Numbered from the stretch's first letter, positions 1 to 6,951 are shown. The stretch is 7,009 bases of DNA from an uncultured Odoribacter sp. (GCA_947039985.1 CAMRAP010000092.1:1-7009), one strand, 5' to 3'. The notes: generated by a model not told the origin, from the sequence alone. Made by a program: numbers and translations.

Positions 1-596
1 CTGCTAATACAGGTCTTGATGCATTAACACACAGTGTTGAAGCTTATGCTTCAAACATTGAAGATAATTATGCAGATGCATTTGCCAAAGGAAGTATTTC
101 GCTTGTTTTTGATAATTTAGAGAAAGCTTGCAACAATCTAGAGGATGTTTACCTGCGTCAAAAGATGCATGATGCTGCATTTCTAGGAGGTTATGCTTTT
201 GCCAATTCATGGTTAGGTATTGCTCACTCTTTAGCTCATCAAGTAGGTGGCATGTTTGGTGTACCTCACGGTCGTGCCAATGCGATTGTTCTTCCAAATG
301 TTATTCGGTATAACTCTAAATTTTCAAATAGATATTTAGATTTAGCACAATTAATAGGTAAAGAAACTGCCGAAGATTTTGCTTCTGAAATTGAAATACT
401 AAGAGACAAAGTTAATGTCCCAGCTTCTTTTCAAGAGTGTGGTATCTCGAAAAGAGAGTGGAATGAAAAGATTAAAGCAATGGCTCAAAATGCATTCGAT
501 GATGTATGTACAAGCTTTAATCCTCGTGTACCAACAGTAGAAGACCTTGAAAAAATCTTCATGGACTGCTATAATGGTAAAAAAGTTTCCTTCTAA
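1..596 (+). CDS. Iron-containing alcohol dehydrogenase, C-terminal part (5' end outside window)
   Basis: NAD(P)H-dependent reduction of an aldehyde, probably acetaldehyde, to an alcohol in the cytoplasm during fermentation. The reading frame enters from the left edge (first full codon at base 3), and 197 residues precede the TAA stop. All four iron ligands of the family are visible by alignment to FucO and AdhE from memory: Asp6 and His10 of the fragment in TGLDALTHSVEAY, His75 in GIAHSLAH and His89 in GVPHGRANAIVLPNVIRYN. The ending, with AFDDVCTSFNPRVP and a short tail, resembles the ADH domain of bifunctional AdhE more than FucO. The missing upstream part decides whether this is a stand-alone enzyme of about 380-400 residues or an AdhE of about 870. 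A terminator follows directly, so this is the last gene of its transcript. Family assignment is sure; exact substrate is not. Confidence 0.93.
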   Translation, partial: ANTGLDALTHSVEAYASNIEDNYADAFAKGSISLVFDNLEKACNNLEDVYLRQKMHDAAFLGGYAFANSWLGIAHSLAHQVGGMFGVPHGRANAIVLPNVIRYNSKFSNRYLDLAQLIGKETAEDFASEIEILRDKVNVPASFQECGISKREWNEKIKAMAQNAFDDVCTSFNPRVPTVEDLEKIFMDCYNGKKVSF

Positions 597-631
597 TAAA
601 AATGAAAGAGAGTATTTAAATAGATTTGACG

Positions 632-677
632 ACATTATTATTGCCTTTAATGGGCAATAATGGTGTTTTCTTCTTCT
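632..677 (+). terminator. Rho-independent terminator after the alcohol dehydrogenase
   Basis: A 14-bp stem (632-645 with 653-666, including two G-U pairs) closes a 7-base loop, TTTAATG. The core arms are ATTATTGCC and GGCAATAAT. A pyrimidine-rich tail, TTTTCTTCTTCT, follows at once (666-677). It lies 35 bases after the dehydrogenase stop and 38 bases before the transporter start, so it separates the two genes transcriptionally. Confidence 0.85.
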
Positions 678-714
678 AAATGACTAATACGTTTAATTTA
701 AAATCGTTGAAATC

Positions 715-1500
715 ATGTTAAAACCCAGTGATATTGTTAATTATGCATCCGATTCAGCAGTTGAAAAAGGAGGATATCGTCTAAATAAAATTCTTGTTCT
801 AAGTTTCTTAGCTGGAGTATATATATCAATGGGAGCATTATTGTCTATTATTTTAGGCTTTGGGTTTCCAGCTCTTTCAGAGATAAATCCAGGAGTTGTT
901 AAAATGTTAATGGGCGTTTCCTTTCCAGTCGGGCTAATCTTGGTCGTATTAGCTGGAGGGGAGCTTTTTACGGGTAATACAGCCTATTTTATACCTAGCA
1001 CAATGAGTGCCAAACAGCCTTGGCGTAAAGCTATTCATAACTGGATACTGGTATGGATTGGTAATTTCATCGGAGCATTAATGTTTGCATATTTTCTAGT
1101 CTATCTAACAAATATACTGAGCTATAGTCCATGGGTTGATGGTGTAAAAGATCTTGCAATGAGTAAAGTGTCAAATCCATTCTATGTGACATTTCTAAAA
1201 GGAATTGGGGCTAATTGGCTAGTTTGTTTAGCATTGTGGCTAGGGATGTCTGCTCATACCACCACAGGAAAAATACTTGGCATATGGTGGCCTGTTATGG
1301 CTTTTGTAACAATTGGTTACGAACACTCTATTGCTAATATGTTTTTTATCCCTATTGCGATGATGCAAGGTGTTGATATATCTATTTCGACTCTATTCCT
1401 AAAAAATCTAATTCCTGCTACCTTAGGCAATATTGTTGGAGGTGCATTTTTTGTAGGCTTGCTTTATTGGTATACTTATACTTATGGAAATACCGATTAA
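715..1500 (+). CDS. Formate/nitrite transporter (FNT) family channel
   Basis: Inner-membrane pentameric channel for small monovalent anions such as formate or nitrite; 261 residues, close to the usual FNT length of about 260-285. The first family signature appears as GGELFTGN (residues 81-88) and the second as GIGANWLVCLALW (163-175). His204 in GYEHSIANMFF matches the conserved pore histidine of FocA (His209). Six hydrophobic segments can be seen at about 27-51, 62-80, 110-135, 160-180, 187-212 and 230-255. The ATG at 715 is chosen because KPSDIVNYASDSAVEKG is a normal FNT N-terminus and there is little room upstream. Next to a fermentative alcohol dehydrogenase, formate export or re-uptake is the likely job. 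FocA, NirC and FdhC subtypes cannot be separated here, so no symbol is given. No clear terminator follows. Confidence 0.95.
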   Translation: MLKPSDIVNYASDSAVEKGGYRLNKILVLSFLAGVYISMGALLSIILGFGFPALSEINPGVVKMLMGVSFPVGLILVVLAGGELFTGNTAYFIPSTMSAKQPWRKAIHNWILVWIGNFIGALMFAYFLVYLTNILSYSPWVDGVKDLAMSKVSNPFYVTFLKGIGANWLVCLALWLGMSAHTTTGKILGIWWPVMAFVTIGYEHSIANMFFIPIAMMQGVDISISTLFLKNLIPATLGNIVGGAFFVGLLYWYTYTYGNTD

Positions 1501-1732
1501 ATTGTGCCTAAGAGTTCATTTTGAAAAGTACTAAAAGTTGTTGTCTAAATAGGTTTCTAAAATTTGTATTTGTATCAATATTGATATTACTTAGTAGATA
1601 GTGGGAAGGTTCTCATGCTATTTATAATACACTAGATAGTGTGTTACTGGGTCTATGTAAAATACTTCAGCTGATTTTAAGGGCTATGGTTACTAATTTT
1701 GTATACATTATATTGCTTTTTCGAGAAAAAAC

Positions 1733-1763
1733 TTTTTTATTCCAAAATAAGATCTTAACTTTG
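1733..1763 (+). promoter_or_regulatory. Probable greA promoter (Bacteroidota type)
   Basis: TAACTTTG at 1756-1763 matches the Bacteroidota -7 consensus TAnnTTTG exactly. A T-run (1733-1738) sits where the -33 TTG element is expected, but no clean TTG is present. Transcription would start near 1770, giving greA a leader of about 115 bases that includes the 1817-1840 hairpin. A second consensus match, TAATTTTG at 1694-1701, has an even weaker upstream element. Confidence 0.45.
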
Positions 1764-1816
1764 TATTCAGAGGTGAGGATTTTGAGTATGTAAATTCCGA
1801 AATTCTTTTTAATAAA

Positions 1817-1840
1817 GGCACTTATTGGAGGATAAGTGTC
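1817..1840 (+). promoter_or_regulatory. Leader hairpin upstream of greA
   Basis: A 9-bp stem (1817-1825 with 1832-1840, one G-U pair; arms GGCACTTAT and ATAAGTGTC) closes a 6-base loop, TGGAGG. The next bases, ATTTATTTTAT, are T-rich but interrupted. It could be a weak terminator or attenuator for transcripts starting near 1770, the end of an earlier transcript, or an mRNA-stabilising 5' structure. It lies 44 bases before the greA start. The structure is clear; its role is inferred. Confidence 0.5.
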
Positions 1841-1884
1841 ATTTATTTTATACTAAAATTTAAACATTAATATATTAAATAGTT

Positions 1885-2361
1885 ATGAGCGTAAAGGTGT
1901 CTTATGTAACAAAACAGGGCTTCGAAAAACTACAGAAAGAACTGGAGCAATTGCAGAATGTTGAGCGCCCAAGAATTTCTAGAGCTATTGGTGAAGCAAT
2001 AGAGAAAGGTGATATTTCAGAAAATGCTGAATATGATGCATCTAAAGATGCTCAAGGAATGCTGGAAGCAAAAATTTCTCAATTACAAAATATAATTGCA
2101 AGTTGTAGGGTGATTGATGAGTCGCAAATTGATACGTCTAAAGTTCAGTTATTGAATAAGGTGACAATTAAAAATCTTAAAACAGCGGCAACGATGACAT
2201 ATACATTGGTATCTGAATCAGAAGCAAATTTAAAAGAGGGTAAGTTGACCGTCACAACTCCTATTGGACAAGCTTTGCTTGGAAAAAAACTAGGGGATAA
2301 GGTGAAGGTACAAGTACCTGCTGGTGAAATGGAGTTTGAAATTATGGATATTAGCATATAA
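1885..2361 (+). CDS. greA: Transcription elongation factor GreA
   Basis: Binds the secondary channel of RNA polymerase and stimulates cleavage of backtracked RNA, rescuing stalled elongation complexes. The protein is 158 residues, the same length as E. coli GreA. The N-terminal coiled coil covers about residues 8-77. The acidic tip is intact in GDISENAEYDA, with Asp43 and Glu46 corresponding to the catalytic-tip residues Asp41 and Glu44 of E. coli. The C-terminal FKBP-like domain (about 83-158) carries the family pattern TPIGQALLGKKLGD. The ATG at 1885 gives a standard N-terminus (YVTKQGFEKLQKEL). As usual in this phylum no Shine-Dalgarno is present. The HIT gene starts four bases after the stop, so the two are probably co-transcribed and translationally coupled. 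Confidence 0.97.
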   Translation: MSVKVSYVTKQGFEKLQKELEQLQNVERPRISRAIGEAIEKGDISENAEYDASKDAQGMLEAKISQLQNIIASCRVIDESQIDTSKVQLLNKVTIKNLKTAATMTYTLVSESEANLKEGKLTVTTPIGQALLGKKLGDKVKVQVPAGEMEFEIMDISI

Positions 2362-2365
2362 TATC

Positions 2366-2758
2366 ATGGCATCTATTTTTACAAAAATCGTAAACGGTGA
2401 AATTCCTTCTTACAAAGTAGCAGAGGATGAAAATTATTATGCTTTTTTGGACATCAATCCTTTGCAAAAAGGGCACACCCTAGTTATTCCTAAAAAAGAG
2501 ATAGATTATCTGTTTGATCTGACTAATGAGGAATTAGCTGGTTTGATGCTTTTTGCTAAAAAGGTGGCTAAAGGTATTGATAAAAGTATTCCTTGTCAAA
2601 GAGTTGGAGTTGCTGTCTTAGGACTAGACGTACCACATGCTCATGTGCATTTAGTTCCTCTAAATAGTGGTAATGACATCAATTTCTCTAATCCTAAAAA
2701 GCAATTTACTGCCGAAGAGATGCAGGATTGTGCTAAGCTGATCGCTGAGAATATGTAG
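2366..2758 (+). CDS. HIT-family protein (histidine triad nucleotide hydrolase)
   Basis: Cytoplasmic nucleotide hydrolase or transferase of the Hint branch, acting on adenosine phosphoramidates or similar AMP conjugates. The protein is 130 residues. The triad HAHVHLVPL occupies residues 91-99, and His93 is the expected nucleophile. The N-terminus IFTKIVNGEIPSYKV and the segment AFLDINPLQKGHTLVIPK (residues 26-43) are typical of the family. An in-frame ATG at 2324 would add 14 residues overlapping greA; the start at 2366 is preferred because MASIFTKIVNGEIP matches the usual N-terminus and leaves a 4-base gap after greA. In Bacteroidales a HIT gene commonly follows greA. The shared terminator at 2778-2830 ends the operon. 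Natural substrate unknown. Confidence 0.95.
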   Translation: MASIFTKIVNGEIPSYKVAEDENYYAFLDINPLQKGHTLVIPKKEIDYLFDLTNEELAGLMLFAKKVAKGIDKSIPCQRVGVAVLGLDVPHAHVHLVPLNSGNDINFSNPKKQFTAEEMQDCAKLIAENM

Positions 2759-2777
2759 AAATAGACTTTAAGTCATA

Positions 2778-2830
2778 GAAAAAGAGACTATCTTGATTTG
2801 GTTATACAAACTCGAGATAGTCTCTTTTTT
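2778..2830. terminator. Bidirectional terminator between convergent genes
   Basis: A long hairpin runs from 2778-2800 to 2807-2830. It has a continuous stem of about 18-19 bp (AAAAAGAGACTATCT with AGATAGTCTCTTTTT, extended inward by TGA/TCG), one bulged C (2811), four more pairs (TTTG/CAAA) and a 6-base loop, GTTATA. The A-run at the left foot and T-run at the right foot give a U-tract on either strand. It therefore serves greA-HIT on the plus strand and the large gene ending at 2847 on the minus strand. Confidence 0.92.
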
Positions 2831-2846
2831 ATGGGGCCATTTTAGT

Positions 2847-5800
2847 TTACTCTTCAATAACTAAACGAATGCCCACATTAAAAACTTTTTGCCAGGGTAA
2901 AAAGCTCTTACGTGTATGAGCTGTAGAGTATTTTGGTCTATCCACCCATGAACCTCCACGAACCACCTTTTCAATATTCTCTTTTTTACCTTTATTCAAA
3001 GGATAAGCAATATATTCGCTACGAGTCCACTCGGCAACATTTCCATGTATATCATACAATCCCCAAGGTGTAGCTTGATATGAAGCAACATCAGTTACAA
3101 TCATATTGCCGTCATCCACCTTTGGATTTTTAGGGATATAGTCATAATATTTAAACCAGGGATTCGTTTTAGCCATGGGTTGAGGATTTACTCCCGAAAC
3201 TGCCATATCAGATAAAGAAGCATCAGCTAAGTTTTCATATTTTGCAAAATCACTATCTACATCTCCATACCAAAAAGCTTGGTCTGAACCACTTGTTGCT
3301 GCCCATTCCCATTGTGTCTCTGTAGGTAGTTGAATATTTAAACCTGTTTTCTTGCTTAATACTTCGCAATACTTCATAGCCTCTTGCCAGCTAACACGAA
3401 TAGCAGGTTGTTTTGGTAAGTTGGCAGGATAACCAGCCGTTGTATGATCTTTCCAAAACTGACCAATAATGCGGCTATCATGTTCTGGTACTAATGCTTT
3501 ATACTGTTCATTCGTTAACTCTGTTTCTGCAATCCAGTATGAGCGTTTGATCTCAGTCTTAAACGCTGGTGCATGATCTTTTTCGCCAGAATTATTCCCC
3601 ATAACAAATTTTCTAGCAGGCACTTTAATAAAATTTAGTGAAACACCTTGAGCAATCTCAACTGTTTTGCGCTCTAATTGAACTGCTTTCGGATCTTTAA
3701 TTGGCCATCCTTTTACTTTAGCTTGTTTGTATTCCATCGCTTTAGGAGCTATTGGCATAACTGCTTTAATTTCACCCTTTGCTTTTAGATATGAAGCATA
3801 GTCCTCTATCTCCTTACGCCAATCGATACCTGCATTATTATATTTATCAGCTAGTTCTATGCGTCGTTTGTATTGATCTTGTCCACGATATTTTGAAATC
3901 TCTTCAAATGTGCCACCATAAGGAGCATTCATATCAATCCAACGGTAGAAGGAACGCCACTCTTTATCTGTTAACTCCACTCCATGATGTCCTTTCTCTA
4001 ATATTCTAATAAGCTCACTGTTTGAAGCATGATATTCATATGGTTTTAAAACATACATCTCTGCTTCTGGTCCTTGTCGATAGATATATGGATGAAATGC
4101 TAAATAACTAGTACTAAAGTTACGTTTTGCTCCTGTCCAATCAACCGGTCCTTCGGAGTTACCTTTTACAAAATTAATGGACGATTTTTCATTGTGACAA
4201 GCAATACATGCTCTATCTAAGATAGGTTGAATCTCCAAATCAAATGTAATAGAACGTACGCCACCTTCTGGTGTTTTTATTTTATGTGGTGATTTTTCTG
4301 ATGCAATGGTACGCTTTGGAATAGGGATTTTGTTTTGATCCTCATGACAACCAATACATGACACCGTTTCCCCTGGCATGGAAGTAATCCAACTACGCAT
4401 CCATTGCACTGCTCGTCCTAGGGAATCCACCGGTTGAATAGAGATAGGTACATTTGCAGGCACTTTAAAAATTGCAGAGCCATCTTTTTCAACAGGAACT
4501 GTTCCTAATAGACGTTTTATGTCCCAACCTGCTTGTATTCCTTGTGCATAGTGGTCAGAAGGAGAGTTGTGATAAGCAAATTCAAATGCATATAAGCGTA
4601 GCTCTTTAACCGTTCCTCGTGGCACACCAGGAAGACCTTCACCTTCATAAATATCTTGGATAAAAATAGTTGATTCCTTATCTTTTAAGTTTACTCTATC
4701 AGGAATGATTGGTGGCATTTTACGTTTCACGACAGGAATAGGGTGAATTAAACCTTCGCCTGGATATTCAGCAATTAGGGTTAGATTATCAAATACGTCG
4801 ACTAAATAAATTCCCCATAGGCTGGTTGGAGATAGTTTTGCTGCAACTAAAAAATATTTATCGTCCAAAGGATATGGTTTGATGAATTGTGGCCAAACTC
4901 CATCCACTAATCCATCCTTTACCTCTGGGATAATCTTACGATCTTTAAATGGTAGCTCTTGCACAACTCCTTGCTCTTCTTTTCGTGATTTGTTAGGGTC
5001 AAAAATCATCAATCGACCAGAACGAGCTACACCATGATGTCCTGAAATAACCGCTACAAATTGATTCGTAGCACCAGGAAGTGGTTTCATGTCAAATGTA
5101 CTATTGGGCCAAAATGAACCACTACCATATAGGGCTTTGTTTTCAGTTCCATCAGGATTCATGTGCATCACAAAACGAGAGAAATAGTGTGTTAAATCTG
5201 TATATTCCCAACGGGTGTACATCACACGACCGTTATTCATAACAAAAGGATTCCAGTTGCCATCTTGGTCGAATGTAAGTCGGCGTAAATCCTGGTTTTT
5301 GGGATTGTAAAGAATCGTATTACATACTGGAGTTAAGCCATTTACGCAAGGAACACCATGGTAGCCAATGGTTGATGTTGCAATGATTCTTCCATCTGGT
5401 AAATAGATTGCATCACAAAAATCTAAATCTTCTTCTGGCGAATGGATGACTATCTTTAGTCCATTTCCATCTACACCTATTTCATATACCTGCCATTTTT
5501 TGGTTTCATCTGCCATGGTAAATAAGATGCGATCAGCATCCCAATGTAGATTCAAATCAGTAACAGAGGTACTATTTTTAGGTTTAAAAAGGGTACTACT
5601 TTTTATATCTCCTCGTAAATTAGACAGCACTGAAATCTCTGCATCAAATCCGCTTTTACTTGCAGATGGTTGACTAGCCCAGTTGTTCGGTTGAGTACCT
5701 AAGGATGGAGCCATCACTGAATTTGCTCTGTTTCCTAATTTGTAACGACCCACTAATATTTTATCCATATCAAACAGAGGGTTTGCCATTAATAGGCTGC

Positions 5801-6824
5801 GTTTAGCTTGAACGATTTCTTTTGCTAATGCAATTTTGTCTGTATCTCCTGAGTATAATCCGGCTTTTGCTTTATCATAGTTTCTAAGAATGAAATCTAG
5901 TAATTTTTTATTAGTAAGCTGATCAAATCCTTTGCGTGTAGACATTTCCGCATAAGCTAAATTGATAGCTTCTATGTTCACCCACTCTAGTTGTGATTGC
6001 ACAGATAATATGGCATCGACTTCTTCAATTAAGGCTAAATACTCTTTTATTTGCTCGTTAATACTTTTGCTTTCTGCATATTTGTCAAGTATGCTAGTGT
6101 AATGTGTTTTATTTTCGAGTCTAGAAATTGCACGCTTTGCAGCAGCCTGTTCAATAGAGGCATCAGTTGTTGTTAGCCATGCATCGGTTGTAGTTCCTGC
6201 ATATCCTAAAAAGATAGATAGCTCTTTGGGATAAGTTCTCTTTATGGTATTGACATATTTATCTGCTCTTATATTTTGAATTCTAAATACCACAGAACCA
6301 TTTCCACTTTGATTAATTCCTACTTCTGCTTCAAATTTAGTGTATTTCCCATCTAAATTGAAAGTAAGTTCACCTGGTGCATGAACAAATATACCTCGGT
6401 CGTATTCTTTGCCTGCAATAGTGATTTTTTTTCCATCTGGGGCTTTATTTCGAGTGATACTTCCATATCCAGACTTTTCTTTTATGGTTTTTAATTCGTC
6501 TAACCATACAATTTCTCCATCTTTTGTTGTTAGACGTGCATTTGCCCATACTGAATGATCACTACCATTACCGTCTGTTGTTTCCCATGCAGTCAAGATT
6601 AATTGCTTGATACCACTGACATTTAATGAGATGGTTTGAGCAGCTTGCTTTCCTTTACTAACTCCTGAGATAAAGGGCATGTTATGCTTTTTGAGTTCCT
6701 TGCCCATTTCTGTTTTTACTTCAATAACAGCATTCTCCCAAGAGGAAGCTGTCTTTTGTCCAAAGATAGAATGACTAAATACAAGTCCGAGTGCTAGTAG
6801 TCCTGTTGATAGTTTTTTATTCAT
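2847..6824 (-). CDS. Exported NPCBM / HzsA-related diheme / SUMF1-like multidomain protein
   Basis: 1325-residue protein of unknown substrate. Residues 1-22 form a signal peptide (MNKK, then a hydrophobic stretch ending SHSIFG) with no lipobox cysteine. About 24-183 resemble an NPCBM carbohydrate-binding module (DGNGSDHSVWANARL at 85-99, GKEYDRGIFVHAPGEL at 138-152). About 225-345 are helical. About 345-970 match, from memory, the HzsA-related family, named for hydrazine synthase alpha: LMANPLFDMDKILV (345-358), LPDGRI (475-480), NGRVMYTRWEYTD (531-543), FWPNS (571-575), GHHGVARSG (595-603), WGIYLVDVFDN (670-680), RGTVKELR (736-743). Two c-type heme sites, CIGCH (823-827) and CIACH (873-877), imply heme attachment outside the cytoplasm. 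About 1060-1325 are an FGE/SUMF1 fold (FVMG, LPTETQWEWA, GLYDIHGNVAEW, RGGSW). Cysteines expected near its end are absent, so formylglycine formation is unlikely. The ATG at 6824 directly precedes the signal peptide. A monocistronic redox or glycan-linked role is inferred. Confidence 0.9.
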   Translation of the reverse strand: MNKKLSTGLLALGLVFSHSIFGQKTASSWENAVIEVKTEMGKELKKHNMPFISGVSKGKQAAQTISLNVSGIKQLILTAWETTDGNGSDHSVWANARLTTKDGEIVWLDELKTIKEKSGYGSITRNKAPDGKKITIAGKEYDRGIFVHAPGELTFNLDGKYTKFEAEVGINQSGNGSVVFRIQNIRADKYVNTIKRTYPKELSIFLGYAGTTTDAWLTTTDASIEQAAAKRAISRLENKTHYTSILDKYAESKSINEQIKEYLALIEEVDAILSVQSQLEWVNIEAINLAYAEMSTRKGFDQLTNKKLLDFILRNYDKAKAGLYSGDTDKIALAKEIVQAKRSLLMANPLFDMDKILVGRYKLGNRANSVMAPSLGTQPNNWASQPSASKSGFDAEISVLSNLRGDIKSSTLFKPKNSTSVTDLNLHWDADRILFTMADETKKWQVYEIGVDGNGLKIVIHSPEEDLDFCDAIYLPDGRIIATSTIGYHGVPCVNGLTPVCNTILYNPKNQDLRRLTFDQDGNWNPFVMNNGRVMYTRWEYTDLTHYFSRFVMHMNPDGTENKALYGSGSFWPNSTFDMKPLPGATNQFVAVISGHHGVARSGRLMIFDPNKSRKEEQGVVQELPFKDRKIIPEVKDGLVDGVWPQFIKPYPLDDKYFLVAAKLSPTSLWGIYLVDVFDNLTLIAEYPGEGLIHPIPVVKRKMPPIIPDRVNLKDKESTIFIQDIYEGEGLPGVPRGTVKELRLYAFEFAYHNSPSDHYAQGIQAGWDIKRLLGTVPVEKDGSAIFKVPANVPISIQPVDSLGRAVQWMRSWITSMPGETVSCIGCHEDQNKIPIPKRTIASEKSPHKIKTPEGGVRSITFDLEIQPILDRACIACHNEKSSINFVKGNSEGPVDWTGAKRNFSTSYLAFHPYIYRQGPEAEMYVLKPYEYHASNSELIRILEKGHHGVELTDKEWRSFYRWIDMNAPYGGTFEEISKYRGQDQYKRRIELADKYNNAGIDWRKEIEDYASYLKAKGEIKAVMPIAPKAMEYKQAKVKGWPIKDPKAVQLERKTVEIAQGVSLNFIKVPARKFVMGNNSGEKDHAPAFKTEIKRSYWIAETELTNEQYKALVPEHDSRIIGQFWKDHTTAGYPANLPKQPAIRVSWQEAMKYCEVLSKKTGLNIQLPTETQWEWAATSGSDQAFWYGDVDSDFAKYENLADASLSDMAVSGVNPQPMAKTNPWFKYYDYIPKNPKVDDGNMIVTDVASYQATPWGLYDIHGNVAEWTRSEYIAYPLNKGKKENIEKVVRGGSWVDRPKYSTAHTRKSFLPWQKVFNVGIRLVIEE

Positions 6825-6863
6825 TATTATTTATTAATTATTGTTTCAAATTTCGTGAGACTT

Positions 6864-6871
6864 CAAATTTA
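6864..6871 (-). promoter_or_regulatory. Possible -7 box for the large minus-strand gene
   Basis: Read on the minus strand this is TAAATTTG, an exact match to TAnnTTTG, 40 bases upstream of the start codon at 6824. No good -33 TTG lies 19-21 bases further upstream; only a T-run is near. A 9-bp direct repeat TTCAAATTT (6845-6853 and 6862-6870) overlaps it. In AT-rich DNA such matches arise by chance, so confidence is modest. Confidence 0.4.
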
Positions 6872-6892
6872 TATCTTTTTTTCCAAAAAAAG

Positions 6893-6922
6893 TTGTTTTC
6901 TGAAAAAAACGTTCTATATTTG
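6893..6922 (+). promoter_or_regulatory. Strong Bacteroidota-type promoter for the ABC ATPase gene
   Basis: TTG at 6893-6895 (-33 element) and TATATTTG at 6915-6922 (-7 element) are separated by 19 bases, the expected architecture for the Bacteroidota primary sigma factor. Transcription would start around 6927-6930, inside the palindrome that follows, leaving a leader of about 45 bases before the ATG at 6973. Confidence 0.75.
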
Positions 6923-6924
6923 CG

Positions 6925-6951
6925 GTGCACTAGGCTGATAGTGCACTAGTG
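6925..6951 (+). promoter_or_regulatory. Operator-like palindrome at the transcription start
   Basis: GTGCACTA (6925-6932) and TAGTGCAC (6939-6946) form perfect 8-bp inverted arms around GGCTGA. Because GTGCAC is itself palindromic, GTGCACTAG also occurs as a direct repeat (6925-6933 and 6941-6949, 16-base period), and CACTAGTG (6944-6951) is a further overlapping palindrome. The position, three bases after the -7 box and over the predicted start site, suits a dimeric repressor. The RNA could also fold as a 5' hairpin. The regulator is unknown. Confidence 0.5.

Larger units (their letters stand above)
1501..1884. other. 384-bp intergenic region, non-coding apart from signals for greA
   Basis: Very AT-rich, with stop codons scattered through the frames read and no credible gene or gene remnant. 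It contains a 14-bp perfect palindrome TATCAATATTGATA (1573-1586), a short inverted repeat CACTA-GA-TAGTG (1630-1641), a 9-bp direct repeat TAGATAGTG (1595-1603 and 1633-1641), a probable promoter (1756-1763 box) and a leader hairpin (1817-1840). No convincing terminator for the FNT gene was found. A small RNA in the first 230 bases cannot be excluded. Confidence 0.6.

Noticed and set aside
4..297. Minus-strand open frame of 97 codons
   Set aside because: It lies antisense to the well-supported alcohol dehydrogenase and has no recognisable family pattern or promoter.
688..695. TACGTTTA as a -7 box for the FNT gene
   Set aside because: It deviates from TAnnTTTG in the last base, has no TTG at the right distance and would leave only about 13 bases of leader. 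A promoter must exist after the terminator, but this one is not convincing.
2324..2365. Upstream ATG that would extend the HIT protein by 14 residues into greA
   Set aside because: The added residues do not resemble a HIT N-terminus, whereas MASIFTKIVNGEIP from 2366 does, with a normal 4-base operon gap.
3779..4009. Plus-strand open frame of 76 codons inside the large minus-strand gene
   Set aside because: It is a shadow of a region with clear protein-level conservation on the other strand; the same applies to 5446-5673.
2847..6824. Calling the large gene hydrazine synthase subunit alpha (hzsA)
   Set aside because: The partner subunit genes are absent from the window, the tyrosine heme ligand is missing, extra NPCBM and SUMF1-like domains are present, and the genomic context is fermentative.
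6845..6870. Direct repeat TTCAAATTT (two copies 17 bases apart) as an operator for the minus-strand gene
   Set aside because: Only two short AT-rich copies are present, one overlapping a -7 box, so chance similarity is likely.
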